Shown here piece after piece: positions 7,297-14,371 of a stretch of DNA of 15,961 nt. Below the pieces are notes generated by a model that saw only the letters and a program-made list of their open reading frames with translations, did not search any database and was not told the DNA's origin. Made by a program: the position numbers and the translations under genes. The stretch lies in assembly GCA_018609785.1 (NCBI GenBank), contig JAHEOE010000084.1:1-15961 (forward strand), read 5' to 3'. The DNA comes from Minisyncoccota bacterium. Lineage in GTDB: Bacteria; Patescibacteriota; Minisyncoccia; SW-4-49-11. Position 1 is the stretch's first letter, and the number at the start of each line of letters is the position of its first letter.

Positions 7297-7971
7297 ATGG
7301 GACATTTAATTTATGATATTGAAACTATTGGTGTGGCATGGAACTCGATTGATATGGATACGCAGGAGTATCTTTTAAAGTACGCTAAAACTGAAGAAGA
7401 AAAACAAGACGTACGTGACAAAGTTGGCTTGTACCCCTTGACGGGCGAGATTGTCGCGATCGGTTTGTATGATCCGGAGCAGGATATTAAGAGTGTGTTT
7501 TTTCAAGCACCTAAGAGCGAATTATCGGAGTATTATGAAGAAGATGGGGTGCATTATTTTGTCGGAGATGAGGCTACAATTCTTGAGAAGTTTTGGGCCT
7601 CGATCATGAAATACAAGACGTACGTCACATTTAACGGACGCGAGTTTGATAATCCGTATATTATGCTTCGGTCCGCGGATAATGCGGTTCCGTGCCAGCG
7701 CAATTTGGTCCCGTATCGGTTTAGTACGACCGAACATATTGATCTTTTGGACCAGTTGACGTTTTATCGGGCCACTCGGAAATTTACGCTTGATTACTAT
7801 TGCAAACGGTTTGGTCTTACGTCTCCCAAAGAAGAAGGGGTTACCGGTCTTGATGTTCCCGAGCTGTATGCCAACGGAGACTATAAGACCATTGCTAAGT
7901 ACTGTATGCGGGATGTGATTGCCACCGCCGAGCTTTTTAGGGTGTGGAACTCTTATATTCGGACAGCATAA
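7297..7971 (+). CDS. Predicted 3'-5' exonuclease, PolB exonuclease-like (DEDDy, RNase H fold)
   Basis: The 224-residue protein has the acidic residues of a DEDD exonuclease: DIET (D7, E9), FNGREFD (D118) and the YCMRD motif (Y202, D206) that marks the DEDDy type. HIDL (147-150) and the NP motif after D118 fit the stand-alone exonuclease family related to the proofreading domain of family B DNA polymerases. Known members are presumed to trim single-stranded DNA or RNA with two metal ions; the substrate here is not known. It starts 9 nt after the flavoprotein stop with no Shine-Dalgarno site and is probably translated from the same mRNA by coupling. The downstream antiporter's Shine-Dalgarno site overlaps its stop codon, again arguing for one operon. 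Functional linkage between the three proteins is not evident. Confidence 0.85.
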   Translation: MGHLIYDIETIGVAWNSIDMDTQEYLLKYAKTEEEKQDVRDKVGLYPLTGEIVAIGLYDPEQDIKSVFFQAPKSELSEYYEEDGVHYFVGDEATILEKFWASIMKYKTYVTFNGREFDNPYIMLRSADNAVPCQRNLVPYRFSTTEHIDLLDQLTFYRATRKFTLDYYCKRFGLTSPKEEGVTGLDVPELYANGDYKTIAKYCMRDVIATAELFRVWNSYIRTA

Positions 7972-7983
7972 AAGGATTCGCGC

Positions 7984-8961
7984 ATGATAGAGATCATATT
8001 TTTATTGTTAGGCTTCGGTGCCCTGGTTTTGGGAGCGGACAAACTGGTGGAAGGCGCTTCGGCTATTGGACAAAAGATGGGGATTTCGCAGTTGATTATC
8101 GGGCTTACGATAGTTGCGTTCGGTACGTCCGCTCCCGAACTCGTTATTAATATGGTGGCGGGTCTTACGGATAATGGCGGAATAGCCATTGGGAATGTGT
8201 TCGGGAGCAGTACCTCCAATATTCTGTTGATTTTGGGAGTTGCTGCACTTATTTATCCATTACGGATTCAGGATAACACGGTCTCCAAAGAAATTCCGTT
8301 TAGTATTTTGGCCGTAAGTATTGCCGGGATACTAGTTAATGAGCGTTTTTTTGATGTCGTGAGTTCCGGCTCGTTGTTTCTCAGTCGCAGTGACGGTTTG
8401 GTTCTTTTGGGGTTGTTTTTGGTATTTCTTTATTATATGCTTCTTAGCGCCCGCTCCGGAGAAAAGAACGTAGAAGAAGAAGCACAGACTCTCGATTTGC
8501 CGTGGTGGCAAGCAATCTTGTATGTAGTCGGAGGATTGGCCGGTCTTGTTTTGGGCGGTCAGTGGGTGGTCGACGGATCTGTATTCATTGCGTCCGCTTT
8601 GGGCGCGAGCCAGGCGGTGATTGGGGTTACGGTGGTGGCGTTGGGAAGTTCATTACCCGAACTCGTTACTTCGGCCGCCGCCGCGCTTAAGAAAAACGCG
8701 GATATTGCCATAGGGAATATTGTGGGGTCCAATATTTTCAATATTACGTGGGTGTTGGGAATAAGTGCGGTAATCGCACCTGTGAAGTATGATACAGCCA
8801 GCAACTTTGATTTTTTTGTCATGTTGGGAGCATCTTTGGCGTTGTTTGCGGTTATATTTACCGGTAAAAAACAGATTTTCCAACGTTGGCAAGGAGCGCT
8901 TTGTGTCGCTGCTTATGTTACGTATATTATTGCTTCCGTAGTGCGTGAAATCGGAATATAA
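7984..8961 (+). CDS. CaCA-family Na+/Ca2+ (cation/Ca2+) antiporter, YrbG-like
   Basis: This 325-residue inner-membrane antiporter has the two inverted alpha repeats that define the CaCA superfamily. Alpha-1 is GTSAPE (47-52) with GNVFGSSTSN (70-79); alpha-2 is GSSLPE (221-226) with GNIVGSN (244-250). The two Glu residues (E52, E226) and the nearby Asn and Ser side chains form the ion-binding site. About ten hydrophobic segments are visible, and an acidic loop near 157-172 (RSGEKNVEEEAQTLD) separates the halves, as in bacterial YrbG/CAX-like exchangers. It probably exports Ca2+ in exchange for Na+ or H+. A good Shine-Dalgarno site AAAGGA (7971-7976) overlaps the preceding stop and sits 7 nt from the ATG. 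Its own stop codon abuts the opposite-strand terminator at 8966-8990. Family assignment is firm; ion specificity is inferred. Confidence 0.93.
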   Translation: MIEIIFLLLGFGALVLGADKLVEGASAIGQKMGISQLIIGLTIVAFGTSAPELVINMVAGLTDNGGIAIGNVFGSSTSNILLILGVAALIYPLRIQDNTVSKEIPFSILAVSIAGILVNERFFDVVSSGSLFLSRSDGLVLLGLFLVFLYYMLLSARSGEKNVEEEAQTLDLPWWQAILYVVGGLAGLVLGGQWVVDGSVFIASALGASQAVIGVTVVALGSSLPELVTSAAAALKKNADIAIGNIVGSNIFNITWVLGISAVIAPVKYDTASNFDFFVMLGASLALFAVIFTGKKQIFQRWQGALCVAAYVTYIIASVVREIGI

Positions 8962-8965
8962 AAAA

Positions 8966-8990
8966 CTCGGAACCGAATATTGGTTCCGAG
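8966..8990 (-). terminator. Rho-independent terminator of the 54-residue gene
   Basis: CTCGGAACC (8966-8974) and GGTTCCGAG (8982-8990) form a perfect 9-bp stem with a 7-nt loop. On the minus strand it is followed by six T (8960-8965). On the plus strand GGAAAAGGG follows, so it serves the minus strand. Confidence 0.8.
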
Positions 8991-9007
8991 GGAAAAGGGA
9001 GAAATAA

Positions 9008-9172
9008 TTACAATCTTATTTCTATATAAGGAATATAGTCCATACGTTGTTCATACTCTTTGAGAATGGACATAAGAGGTTTGGGATAAGCTCCAATCTG
9101 GGAACATTCTTTCTGAGAAAGGGTTTTGAGATATTCCAGATTTTCAATTTTTACAGAACACCTGTGTTGCAT
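9008..9172 (-). CDS. Small protein of unknown function (54 residues)
   Basis: An ATG at 9170-9172 opens a 54-codon frame ending in TAA at 9008-9010. Three independent signals support it: GAGGAG (9181-9186) 8 nt before the ATG, a strong promoter (TTGACA-17-TATTAT, 9206-9234) and a terminator hairpin with a T run just after the stop (8966-8990). The peptide begins MQHRCSVKIENLEYL, is charge-balanced, has two Cys (C5, C23) and a C-terminal half rich in Tyr and Ile (MDYIPYIEIRL). No membrane segment or signal peptide is seen. I do not recognise a family. It lies opposite in orientation to both neighbours (antiporter and sugar dehydrogenase) and next to a second small minus-strand gene, so the pair may have been acquired or retained together. 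The transcript could alternatively function as an RNA. Confidence 0.65.
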   Translation of the reverse strand: MQHRCSVKIENLEYLKTLSQKECSQIGAYPKPLMSILKEYEQRMDYIPYIEIRL

Positions 9173-9205
9173 TTTATTCACTCCTCAAACAGGATTACCG
9201 ACTTA

Positions 9206-9234
9206 ATAATACACCTGAAATATTAGCTTGTCAA
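9206..9234 (-). promoter_or_regulatory. Strong sigma70 promoter of the 54-residue gene
   Basis: On the minus strand TTGACA (9229-9234), a 17-nt spacer and TATTAT (9206-9211) match the consensus at 11 of 12 bases. The predicted start near 9199 leaves a short leader containing GAGGAG. Confidence 0.8.
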
Positions 9235-9261
9235 TATGTTTTTACGTATAAAATAAGAATA

Positions 9262-9282
9262 GGGCGGGAGTATATCCCGCCC
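9262..9282 (-). terminator. Terminator between the two small minus-strand genes
   Basis: GGGCGGGA (9262-9269) and TCCCGCCC (9275-9282) make a perfect 8-bp G/C-rich stem with a 5-nt loop. On the minus strand it is followed by the T-rich TATTCTTATTTTATA. It lies 9 nt after the stop of the 33-residue gene. Confidence 0.65.
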
Positions 9283-9291
9283 GGGTAAGTA

Positions 9292-9393
9292 TTACCTTCG
9301 AAAAGGAAGAATGTTGTTTCTTCCTTTTTTTAAATTTTCTTGTGATTTGGGTGGCCTAGACTTATAGTCTTTAGGGTTTCCTCTTATAATCAT
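9292..9393 (-). CDS. Very small basic protein of unknown function (33 residues)
   Basis: The frame runs from ATG at 9391-9393 to TAA at 9292-9294. TCTCC on plus (9401-9405) gives GGAGA 7 nt before the ATG. TTGACA with a 17-nt spaced TACAAC (9424-9452) lies upstream and a G/C-rich terminator (9262-9282) follows. The peptide starts MIIRGNPKDYKSRPPKS, contains five Lys and five Arg against two acidic residues (about +8), and ends in FRR. A nucleic-acid or ribosome contact is conceivable but unproven. I do not recognise a family. Its 3' part coincides with a plus-strand terminator-like hairpin (9301-9331), whose complementary halves encode KKGR and LPF, so either the reading frame or the hairpin could be incidental. 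The similar promoter design next door argues for a real transcription unit. Confidence 0.5.
   Translation of the reverse strand: MIIRGNPKDYKSRPPKSQENLKKGRNNILPFRR
9301..9331 (+). terminator. Plus-strand terminator-like hairpin, possibly ending the antiporter operon
   Basis: AAAAGGAAGAA (9301-9311) and TTCTTCCTTTT (9318-9328) give an 11-bp stem with a 6-nt loop, and the T run extends to 9331. It has intrinsic terminator form on plus and lies about 340 nt after the antiporter stop, inside the 33-residue minus-strand gene. Confidence 0.5.
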
Positions 9394-9423
9394 GATAATT
9401 TCTCCAAAAGAACTACACTGTAA

Positions 9424-9452
9424 GTTGTACTATACAAGGGGTTCTTTGTCAA
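9424..9452 (-). promoter_or_regulatory. Promoter of the 33-residue gene
   Basis: On the minus strand TTGACA (9447-9452) is perfect; 17 nt later comes TACAAC (9424-9429), four of six -10 matches. The overlapping TATAGT (9429-9434) is a better hexamer but only 12 nt away. Confidence 0.55.
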
Positions 9453-9565
9453 GTGTTTTTTATGTGACACAACATATGCAAATACCAGGTGGGAGTGGTT
9501 TGAGAGCGTACGGAAAGAGGAGTATTATTCAGGCTCTATTTGTTATTATAAACTGAGGAATAAAC

Positions 9566-9595
9566 ATGATGAGAATGGTGGTTAGAGATAATTGA
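9566..9595 (+). other. 9-codon mini-ORF with a good Shine-Dalgarno site, upstream of the sugar dehydrogenase gene
   Basis: GAGGA (9555-9559) stands 6 nt before an ATG that opens MMRMVVRDN and a TGA stop, about 75 nt upstream of the ATG at 9670. It might be a leader peptide if transcription starts far enough upstream, or chance. The rest of 9453-9669 shows nothing I can call a gene. Confidence 0.2.
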
Positions 9596-9639
9596 ATATT
9601 AAAGTAAGGCAAGAAGTATTTTTTACTCACGAGTTGTGC

Positions 9640-9645
9640 TATGCT
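9640..9645 (+). promoter_or_regulatory. Possible extended -10 promoter of the sugar dehydrogenase gene
   Basis: TATGCT preceded by TGC has extended -10 form. It would start transcription near 9652, leaving a leader of under 20 nt. No good -35 hexamer is present. Confidence 0.3.
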
Positions 9646-9669
9646 TAAAAAAGAAAAATCATTAAGTCT

Positions 9670-10788
9670 ATGAGAAAAATTATCGGAGGAACAATTTTGG
9701 GAATTATCATGATTGGTGCCGGTGTGGGATATTTTGCTTGGGACTATATTTTTCCGCAATTTTTTACGCCGACGGAAACCACTCTTTCTACAGGGGTAAC
9801 TAAGAAAAACAATATGGATGTAGAAGTGATAGCCAAGAATTTGGAGATTCCGTGGGGACTGGCATTTCTTCCGAATGGAAATGTGTTAGTGAGTGAACGT
9901 CCGGGAACGCTCAAGGTTTTGGATGAGGAAACCGAAACGGTACAAACTATTGATGGAGTCCGGCACCGCGGGGAAGGCGGACTGTTAGGAATAGCACTTC
10001 ACCCGGATTTCAGTGAGAATCGCTATGTATATGTGTATATGACAACTGAAGTGGAAGGCGGGCTTCAAAACAGAGTGATGAGATACTCCTATAAAGATGG
10101 AAGGGTGCGCGACCCGAAACCGATTATCGAAGGGTTACCGGGAGCTCAGTATCATGACGGAGGACGTATTGCCTTTGGGCCTGATGGATATCTGTTTGTA
10201 ACGGTTGGAGATGCACTGAATCAAGAGGCCGCTCAGGACCCAAAAAATCTTGCCGGGAGTATATTGCGTCTGAATCCGGATGGGTCTATTCCTCAAGAAA
10301 ACCCCTTCGGAAACGCCGTATATTCTTATGGACATCGGAATCCGCAGGGCGTGGCCTGGAATGAAGCCGGTCAGTTATGGGCCACCGAACATGGCAATGA
10401 CGCGCAAGATGAAATAAACCGAATTGAAAAGGGGACTAACTATGGTTGGCCGGTAATTCGGGGAGATGAGACGCAAGACGGCATGCGTTCTCCGGTACGC
10501 TACTCAGGAGCAAAAGAAACGTGGGCCCCGGGTGGTGCGACGTTTGTGAGCGGCGATTTATTTTTTGTGGGACTTCGGGGACAAAGTCTGTATGAGGCTC
10601 GTGTTAGTGAGGACGAGATTGTTGATATTACGGTTCATTTTCGCACGGAATATGGTCGGCTTCGAACAATTGTGAAAGGTCCGGAAGGAAATCTGTATGT
10701 GACGACCAGTAACCGTGACGGACGGGGAAGGCCCGCCAGCAACGACGATCGAATTATTCGAATAGATCCGGAGGTTCTTGAAGAATAA
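9670..10788 (+). CDS. Membrane-anchored PQQ-dependent sugar (glucose/sorbosone-type) dehydrogenase-like protein
   Basis: The 372-residue protein starts with MRKIIGG and a hydrophobic helix (7-30), acting as an uncleaved signal anchor that places the rest outside the membrane. A GSDH six-bladed beta-propeller follows: LEIPWGLAFLPNG (58-70), RGEGGLLGIALHPDF (100-114), YHDGGRIAFGPDG (161-173) with the candidate catalytic His at 162, GHRNPQGVAW (221-230), EHG (240-242), DEINRIEKGTNYGWP (247-261) and WAPGGATF (285-292). These are family hallmarks of soluble-type PQQ sugar dehydrogenases, which oxidise aldoses to lactones. Many relatives of this type (Asd/YliI) have uncertain substrates. No PQQ biosynthesis gene is visible, so PQQ, if used, would have to be scavenged. 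It has no Shine-Dalgarno site. Its stop lies 5 nt from the stop of the convergent LOG gene. Confidence 0.88.
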   Translation: MRKIIGGTILGIIMIGAGVGYFAWDYIFPQFFTPTETTLSTGVTKKNNMDVEVIAKNLEIPWGLAFLPNGNVLVSERPGTLKVLDEETETVQTIDGVRHRGEGGLLGIALHPDFSENRYVYVYMTTEVEGGLQNRVMRYSYKDGRVRDPKPIIEGLPGAQYHDGGRIAFGPDGYLFVTVGDALNQEAAQDPKNLAGSILRLNPDGSIPQENPFGNAVYSYGHRNPQGVAWNEAGQLWATEHGNDAQDEINRIEKGTNYGWPVIRGDETQDGMRSPVRYSGAKETWAPGGATFVSGDLFFVGLRGQSLYEARVSEDEIVDITVHFRTEYGRLRTIVKGPEGNLYVTTSNRDGRGRPASNDDRIIRIDPEVLEE

Positions 10789-10793
10789 CCGTA

Positions 10794-12158
10794 CTACTCA
10801 TTATATTCCCGGATAATGCGGGTTACTTCCATCTCGCTGTTGGTCATTTTGAAAAGATCCACATCTTCGGGGCTGATCGTCTCGAATTCTTTGTTGAGTG
10901 TGGTGTCAATAAAATCCACCAACGGTTGCCAATACTGTTTATCAAACAGAAGAAGTGGAGCGAGGCTCATTTTTTCTGTTTGTTCCAGAGTTAGTACTTC
11001 AAAAAATTGATGGAGCGTACCGAGACCTCCGGGACCGTAGATATAGCTTTTGGACGGCGCGGTTACAATAAATTGACGCGTAAACGGAAAGTCAAACGTA
11101 ACGAATTGGGAAAGATAGTTATTCAATCGAGGTTGATCTTGAATATTAAGGACAATACCATACGTATCTTGATTATTATCATGTGCCGCTTTGTTGGCCG
11201 CTTCCGGAAGTCCCGGGCTACCACCGGTTAGAATATGGAACCCGTTCTCGGAGAGTGTATCCGCGATTTGATAGATACTGTTGTAATAGCGTGTATCTTC
11301 ACCAAGACTGCTGGTACCGAGTATGGTTACCGCGTTTTTGATGTGGCTTACAAAGTCAAGTCCTTCCACAAATTCGGACATGATACGGAAAATACGCCAG
11401 TTCATACCGGGTTCGACCGTCATGGGACCTTCATTTTTGGCTCCGCGCATTACTTTACTGGAAAGGTTGGGAATATCTTCGGTATGTTCAATAATCTCGA
11501 ACGCCTCGTCCGCACTGTCCACGAGTTGAATATCTTTCAGATGGTCTTGGGTAAGGGTTTGCACACCTGAGACACAGCTTTGGTTGAGAAAGTCAAGCAG
11601 TGGTTGCCAGTATTCGCGACCGACCAAAATAAGCGGAACACGTTGAGTGAAACCGAGATTGGTTTCATTTAAGACTTGGAAAAATTCGTCCATGGTCCCA
11701 AATCCGCCGGGAAAGAATACAAATGCTTGAGAAGGCGCCGTAAGCATGACTTTTCGGGTGAAGAAATAGGAAAAGTTTACTGAGTGTGTTACGTACGGAT
11801 TGATATCTTGTTCATGAGGTAATTTAATCCCCAGTCCTATAGATGTACCGTTCTTTTCGTAGGCCCCTTTGTTGGCGGCTTCCATGATTCCGGGGCCTCC
11901 ACCGGTAACGGTGGTATATTGGTGAATGGCGAGGAGTTCTCCAAGTCGTTCGGCCTCCTGATAGTAAGAATTTTCTTCTGTGAAGCGAGCCGATCCGAAA
12001 ATTGTTATTTCGTGTGTATGTTGACCGAGGGCGGTGTATCCTTCTACAAACTCGGACATGATTTTGAATAGCTTCCACGAATTGGTGGTTTGCAGTTCTT
12101 GCGGTTTGAGAAAGTCTTCTTTTTGTCTGCGTTTGATTTCGTCGGTGTAGTGACTCAT
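10794..12158 (-). CDS. Tandem LOG-family (TIGR00730-like) protein, second domain degenerate
   Basis: LOG proteins are Rossmann-fold phosphoribohydrolases that release cytokinin-type bases or other nucleobases from nucleoside 5'-monophosphates. The normal length is about 190-230 residues; this 454-residue protein holds two copies. Each begins with a near-identical W(K/R)(L/I)F(K/R)IMSEFVEG segment (28-40 and 254-266). Domain 1 (about 28-225) has GGGPGIMEAANKGA (86-99), TRK (R135) and the full PGGxGTxxE motif (PGGFGTMDE, 150-158). Domain 2 (about 254-450) has GGSPGLPEAANKAA (312-325) but TRQ (361) and PGGLGTLHQ (376-384): the catalytic Glu is Gln384 and the Lys after the Arg is also Gln. Domain 1 is thus probably active and domain 2 structural or regulatory. 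The gene follows tRNA-Arg by 20 nt without a Shine-Dalgarno site. Substrate unknown. Confidence 0.88.
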   Translation of the reverse strand: MSHYTDEIKRRQKEDFLKPQELQTTNSWKLFKIMSEFVEGYTALGQHTHEITIFGSARFTEENSYYQEAERLGELLAIHQYTTVTGGGPGIMEAANKGAYEKNGTSIGLGIKLPHEQDINPYVTHSVNFSYFFTRKVMLTAPSQAFVFFPGGFGTMDEFFQVLNETNLGFTQRVPLILVGREYWQPLLDFLNQSCVSGVQTLTQDHLKDIQLVDSADEAFEIIEHTEDIPNLSSKVMRGAKNEGPMTVEPGMNWRIFRIMSEFVEGLDFVSHIKNAVTILGTSSLGEDTRYYNSIYQIADTLSENGFHILTGGSPGLPEAANKAAHDNNQDTYGIVLNIQDQPRLNNYLSQFVTFDFPFTRQFIVTAPSKSYIYGPGGLGTLHQFFEVLTLEQTEKMSLAPLLLFDKQYWQPLVDFIDTTLNKEFETISPEDVDLFKMTNSEMEVTRIIREYNE

Positions 12159-12178
12159 AGTATGTGTGTTATGGAAGG

Positions 12179-12252
12179 TGTCCCCGACTGGATTCGAACC
12201 AGTAACCTACAGGTTAGAAACCTGTTGCTCTATCCGGTTGAGCTACGGGGAC
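12179..12252 (-). tRNA. tRNA-Arg (anticodon TCT)
   Basis: The minus strand folds as a complete cloverleaf. Acceptor GTCCCCG (from 12252) pairs with CGGGGAC (12180-12186). The D-stem is GCTC/GAGC. The anticodon stem ACAGG/CCTGT encloses TTTCTAA, giving anticodon TCT for AGA (and AGG) Arg codons. The T-arm is ACTGG-TTCGAAT-CCAGT, and the discriminator is A (12179). CCA is not encoded (the next bases are CCT). It sits between the uvrD-like gene and the LOG gene, all on minus, and may be excised from their common transcript. Confidence 0.95.
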
Positions 12253-12293
12253 ATACCTCTTCTTTTTAGCATATTCTTCCCGGATACACAATG

Positions 12294-14267
12294 TTATCCC
12301 ATTCCAAAATCTGTGTGTAAGAGTGAGGTTTGGTCGAGAAGCTCGTCCGGAATTTCATCAATGAACCGTGAGGCGGGATTGGATTGCATTTGCCCGAAAA
12401 TGCGACGTACCTGAGTATTGGTGAGGAAGAGTCGGTCTCGCGCGCGTGTCAGTCCCACATAGCAAAGGCGTCGCTCTTCTTCCAAGTCTTTGTCCGAGGT
12501 GAGACTGCGGCTGTGCGGCAAGAGATTTTCTTCCAGACCGACAAGAAAGACTACGTTGAATTCCAATCCTTTTGCCGCGTGGAGAGTCATCATGGTTACC
12601 GCGTCCTGAGGACCGGATTCATCCGCGTCAGTGAGTAAAGCGGTCTCTTCTAAAAGTTCGTACAAACCTTCCACGGCCGGCAGATGATCATACTTTTGGG
12701 TTACGGAAAACAGTTCCTCGATATTTTCGAGTTTGGCTTCGCCTTTGTCATCTTTTTTGAGATATTCGGTATAGCCTGTACTGTTGAGAAGTTCGACAAC
12801 AATTTGGGAAAGCGGGCTTGTTCCGCTGTGAAGTTTTTCTCGGAAAGACTGTATTTGCTCTATGAATCGTGTGACACCGTTTTTGGCCTGTCCTTTAAGC
12901 GGAAGTTCATATTTGTCCGGATCGGAAAGCAGTTCAAGAAGTGTTACGGATTCAACGTCCTGCACTTCCAGGTAGGTGTTGATAATACGAGAAACTGAAG
13001 TCTCGCCCACTGAACGCTTTGGCGTGTTGATAATACGTCGAAACGCCGCTTCGTCATTGGGGTTGTAGAGAAATTTGAGATACGCAAGAACATCTTTCAC
13101 TTCCGCGCGATCGTAAAATTTAAGCCCGCCGACAATCTGATACGGGATAGCATACTGTAAAAAGACTTCTTCAAGCGTTCGTGATTGCGCGTTGGTCCTG
13201 TACAAACAGGCAATATCCGTTCCCCGATATCCCTCGTTAAGCAGATCTTTTATCTGTTGAGCGACGAACATACTCTCTTGATATTCATTTTCGGATTCAA
13301 CCAGTTGAATATTATAACCGCTTGCTTTGTCGGTCCAGAGTTCTTTTTCGGTCCGTTCTTTGTTTTGTTCGATAACGCTATTGGCTGCGTCGAGGATTAC
13401 TTGGGTGGAGCGGTAGTTTTGCTCCAGAGTAATGGTCGTCGCTTCGGGGTAGTCTCGTTCGAAATTGAGAATATTTTTGAAGTTTGCTCCGCGCCAGGAA
13501 TAGATGGCTTGGAAGTCATCACCGACCACACAAAGGTTGTGGTGGTTATCCGCTAACAGTTTGGTGAGTCGGTACTGGGCCTGATTGGTGTCCTGATACT
13601 CATCAATCAGAATATATTTAAATCGGTTTTGATATTTTTCTCGCACCTCTTCGTTAGTCTCCAAAAGCCGTACGGTATACATGATAATATCATCGAAGTC
13701 TACGGCGTTGTTTTGACGGAGACGTTTTTGGTATTCCTCATAGACTTCCATAACCACTTCTTCGGTGGGATTACCCGCGCGGGATTCTTTAAACTGTTTG
13801 GTATCAATAAGATCGTTTTTGGCGTTGGAGATGATGTATTTTACGGTACGGGGTTTGATTTGATCGGTGTTGATATGCTTCTCTTTGAGAATCTGTTTGA
13901 TGAGATGTTCACTGTCTTGCGCGTCGTAAATAATGATTTGAGGATCGAGTCCGATATGTTGAGCTTCGGTACGCAGAAGTTGTAAGCATACGGAATGAAA
14001 TGTCCCCACGGTTGGCATACCGGATAACCCTTCGGGCATGAGATTTCCGATTCGTTCTTTCATTTCTCGGGCGGCTTTGTTCGTAAAGGTAACCGCAAGA
14101 ATTTGATACGGAGCGATACCATTGGCAATCAAGTAGGCTATGCGGTGGGTGAGCGTTTTGGTCTTACCGGACCCGGCGCCGGCGAGAACAAGAAGCGGAC
14201 CGTCGATTATTTCCACGGCTTGGCGTTGTTTGTCATTAAGATCGGCAAGTATCTGTTCTGTATTCAT
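12294..14267 (-). CDS. UvrD/PcrA-like superfamily 1 DNA helicase, lacking the C-terminal domain
   Basis: This 3'-5' DNA helicase of repair and replication restart has 657 residues. Motifs: Q region and Walker A AGAGSGKT (29-36), motif Ia TFTNKAAREM (60-69), GTFHSV (88-93), DFDDI (190-194), Walker B DEYQDTN (222-228), motif III GDDFQAIYSWRG (249-260), QNYRS (283-287), TLHAAKGLEF (561-570) and VGLTRAR (604-610). PcrA and UvrD are usually 720-750 residues. This one stops about 45 residues after motif VI, so it lacks the C-terminal Tudor-like domain that contacts RNA polymerase. Otherwise it looks intact. GDDFQ has Phe where GDDDQ or GDEDQ is usual. A promoter lies at 14296-14324. No clear Shine-Dalgarno site precedes the ATG (AGATAGAGACCGAT). 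UvrD-type rather than Rep is likely, but I would not fix the symbol. Confidence 0.93.
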   Translation of the reverse strand: MNTEQILADLNDKQRQAVEIIDGPLLVLAGAGSGKTKTLTHRIAYLIANGIAPYQILAVTFTNKAAREMKERIGNLMPEGLSGMPTVGTFHSVCLQLLRTEAQHIGLDPQIIIYDAQDSEHLIKQILKEKHINTDQIKPRTVKYIISNAKNDLIDTKQFKESRAGNPTEEVVMEVYEEYQKRLRQNNAVDFDDIIMYTVRLLETNEEVREKYQNRFKYILIDEYQDTNQAQYRLTKLLADNHHNLCVVGDDFQAIYSWRGANFKNILNFERDYPEATTITLEQNYRSTQVILDAANSVIEQNKERTEKELWTDKASGYNIQLVESENEYQESMFVAQQIKDLLNEGYRGTDIACLYRTNAQSRTLEEVFLQYAIPYQIVGGLKFYDRAEVKDVLAYLKFLYNPNDEAAFRRIINTPKRSVGETSVSRIINTYLEVQDVESVTLLELLSDPDKYELPLKGQAKNGVTRFIEQIQSFREKLHSGTSPLSQIVVELLNSTGYTEYLKKDDKGEAKLENIEELFSVTQKYDHLPAVEGLYELLEETALLTDADESGPQDAVTMMTLHAAKGLEFNVVFLVGLEENLLPHSRSLTSDKDLEEERRLCYVGLTRARDRLFLTNTQVRRIFGQMQSNPASRFIDEIPDELLDQTSLLHTDFGMG

Positions 14268-14281
14268 ATCGGTCTCTATCT

Positions 14282-14316
14282 TTTAAACTTTTCCTATTGT
14301 ATCGTGTTTAAACTTT
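14282..14316 (-). repeat. Direct repeats flanking the -10 box of the uvrD-like gene
   Basis: On plus, TTTAAACTTT occurs at 14282-14291 and again at 14307-14316, 25 bp apart, on either side of the -10 hexamer. Such spacing could be a tandem operator, or the A/T-rich words may be chance. It does not resemble a known LexA box. Confidence 0.35.
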
Positions 14317-14324
14317 CTTGGGAA
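14296..14324 (-). promoter_or_regulatory. Promoter of the uvrD-like helicase gene
   Basis: On minus, TTCCCA (14319-14324), 17 nt, TACAAT (14296-14301): four and five consensus matches. The start would be near 14289, leaving a leader of about 22 nt. Confidence 0.5.
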
Positions 14325-14343
14325 GGTGAGTGTTTCGGGTATG

Positions 14344-14371
14344 ATATTTGGAAGTTAGTATTTGGTATATA
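14344..14371 (+). repeat. Heptad array 4a, left of R2 copy C (4 units)
   Basis: Four in-phase 7-mers of the A/T-rich class (ATATTTG, GAAGTTA, GTATTTG, GTATATA) run on plus up to R2 copy C. Confidence 0.5.

Noticed and set aside
9529..9759. 76-codon minus-strand ORF
   Set aside because: It overlaps the start and signal anchor of the sugar dehydrogenase gene and shows no family features or ribosome site.
10786..10796. Shared bidirectional terminator between the convergent sugar dehydrogenase and LOG genes
   Set aside because: Only 5 nt separate the stops, and I see no stem-loop with a T run at the junction on either strand.
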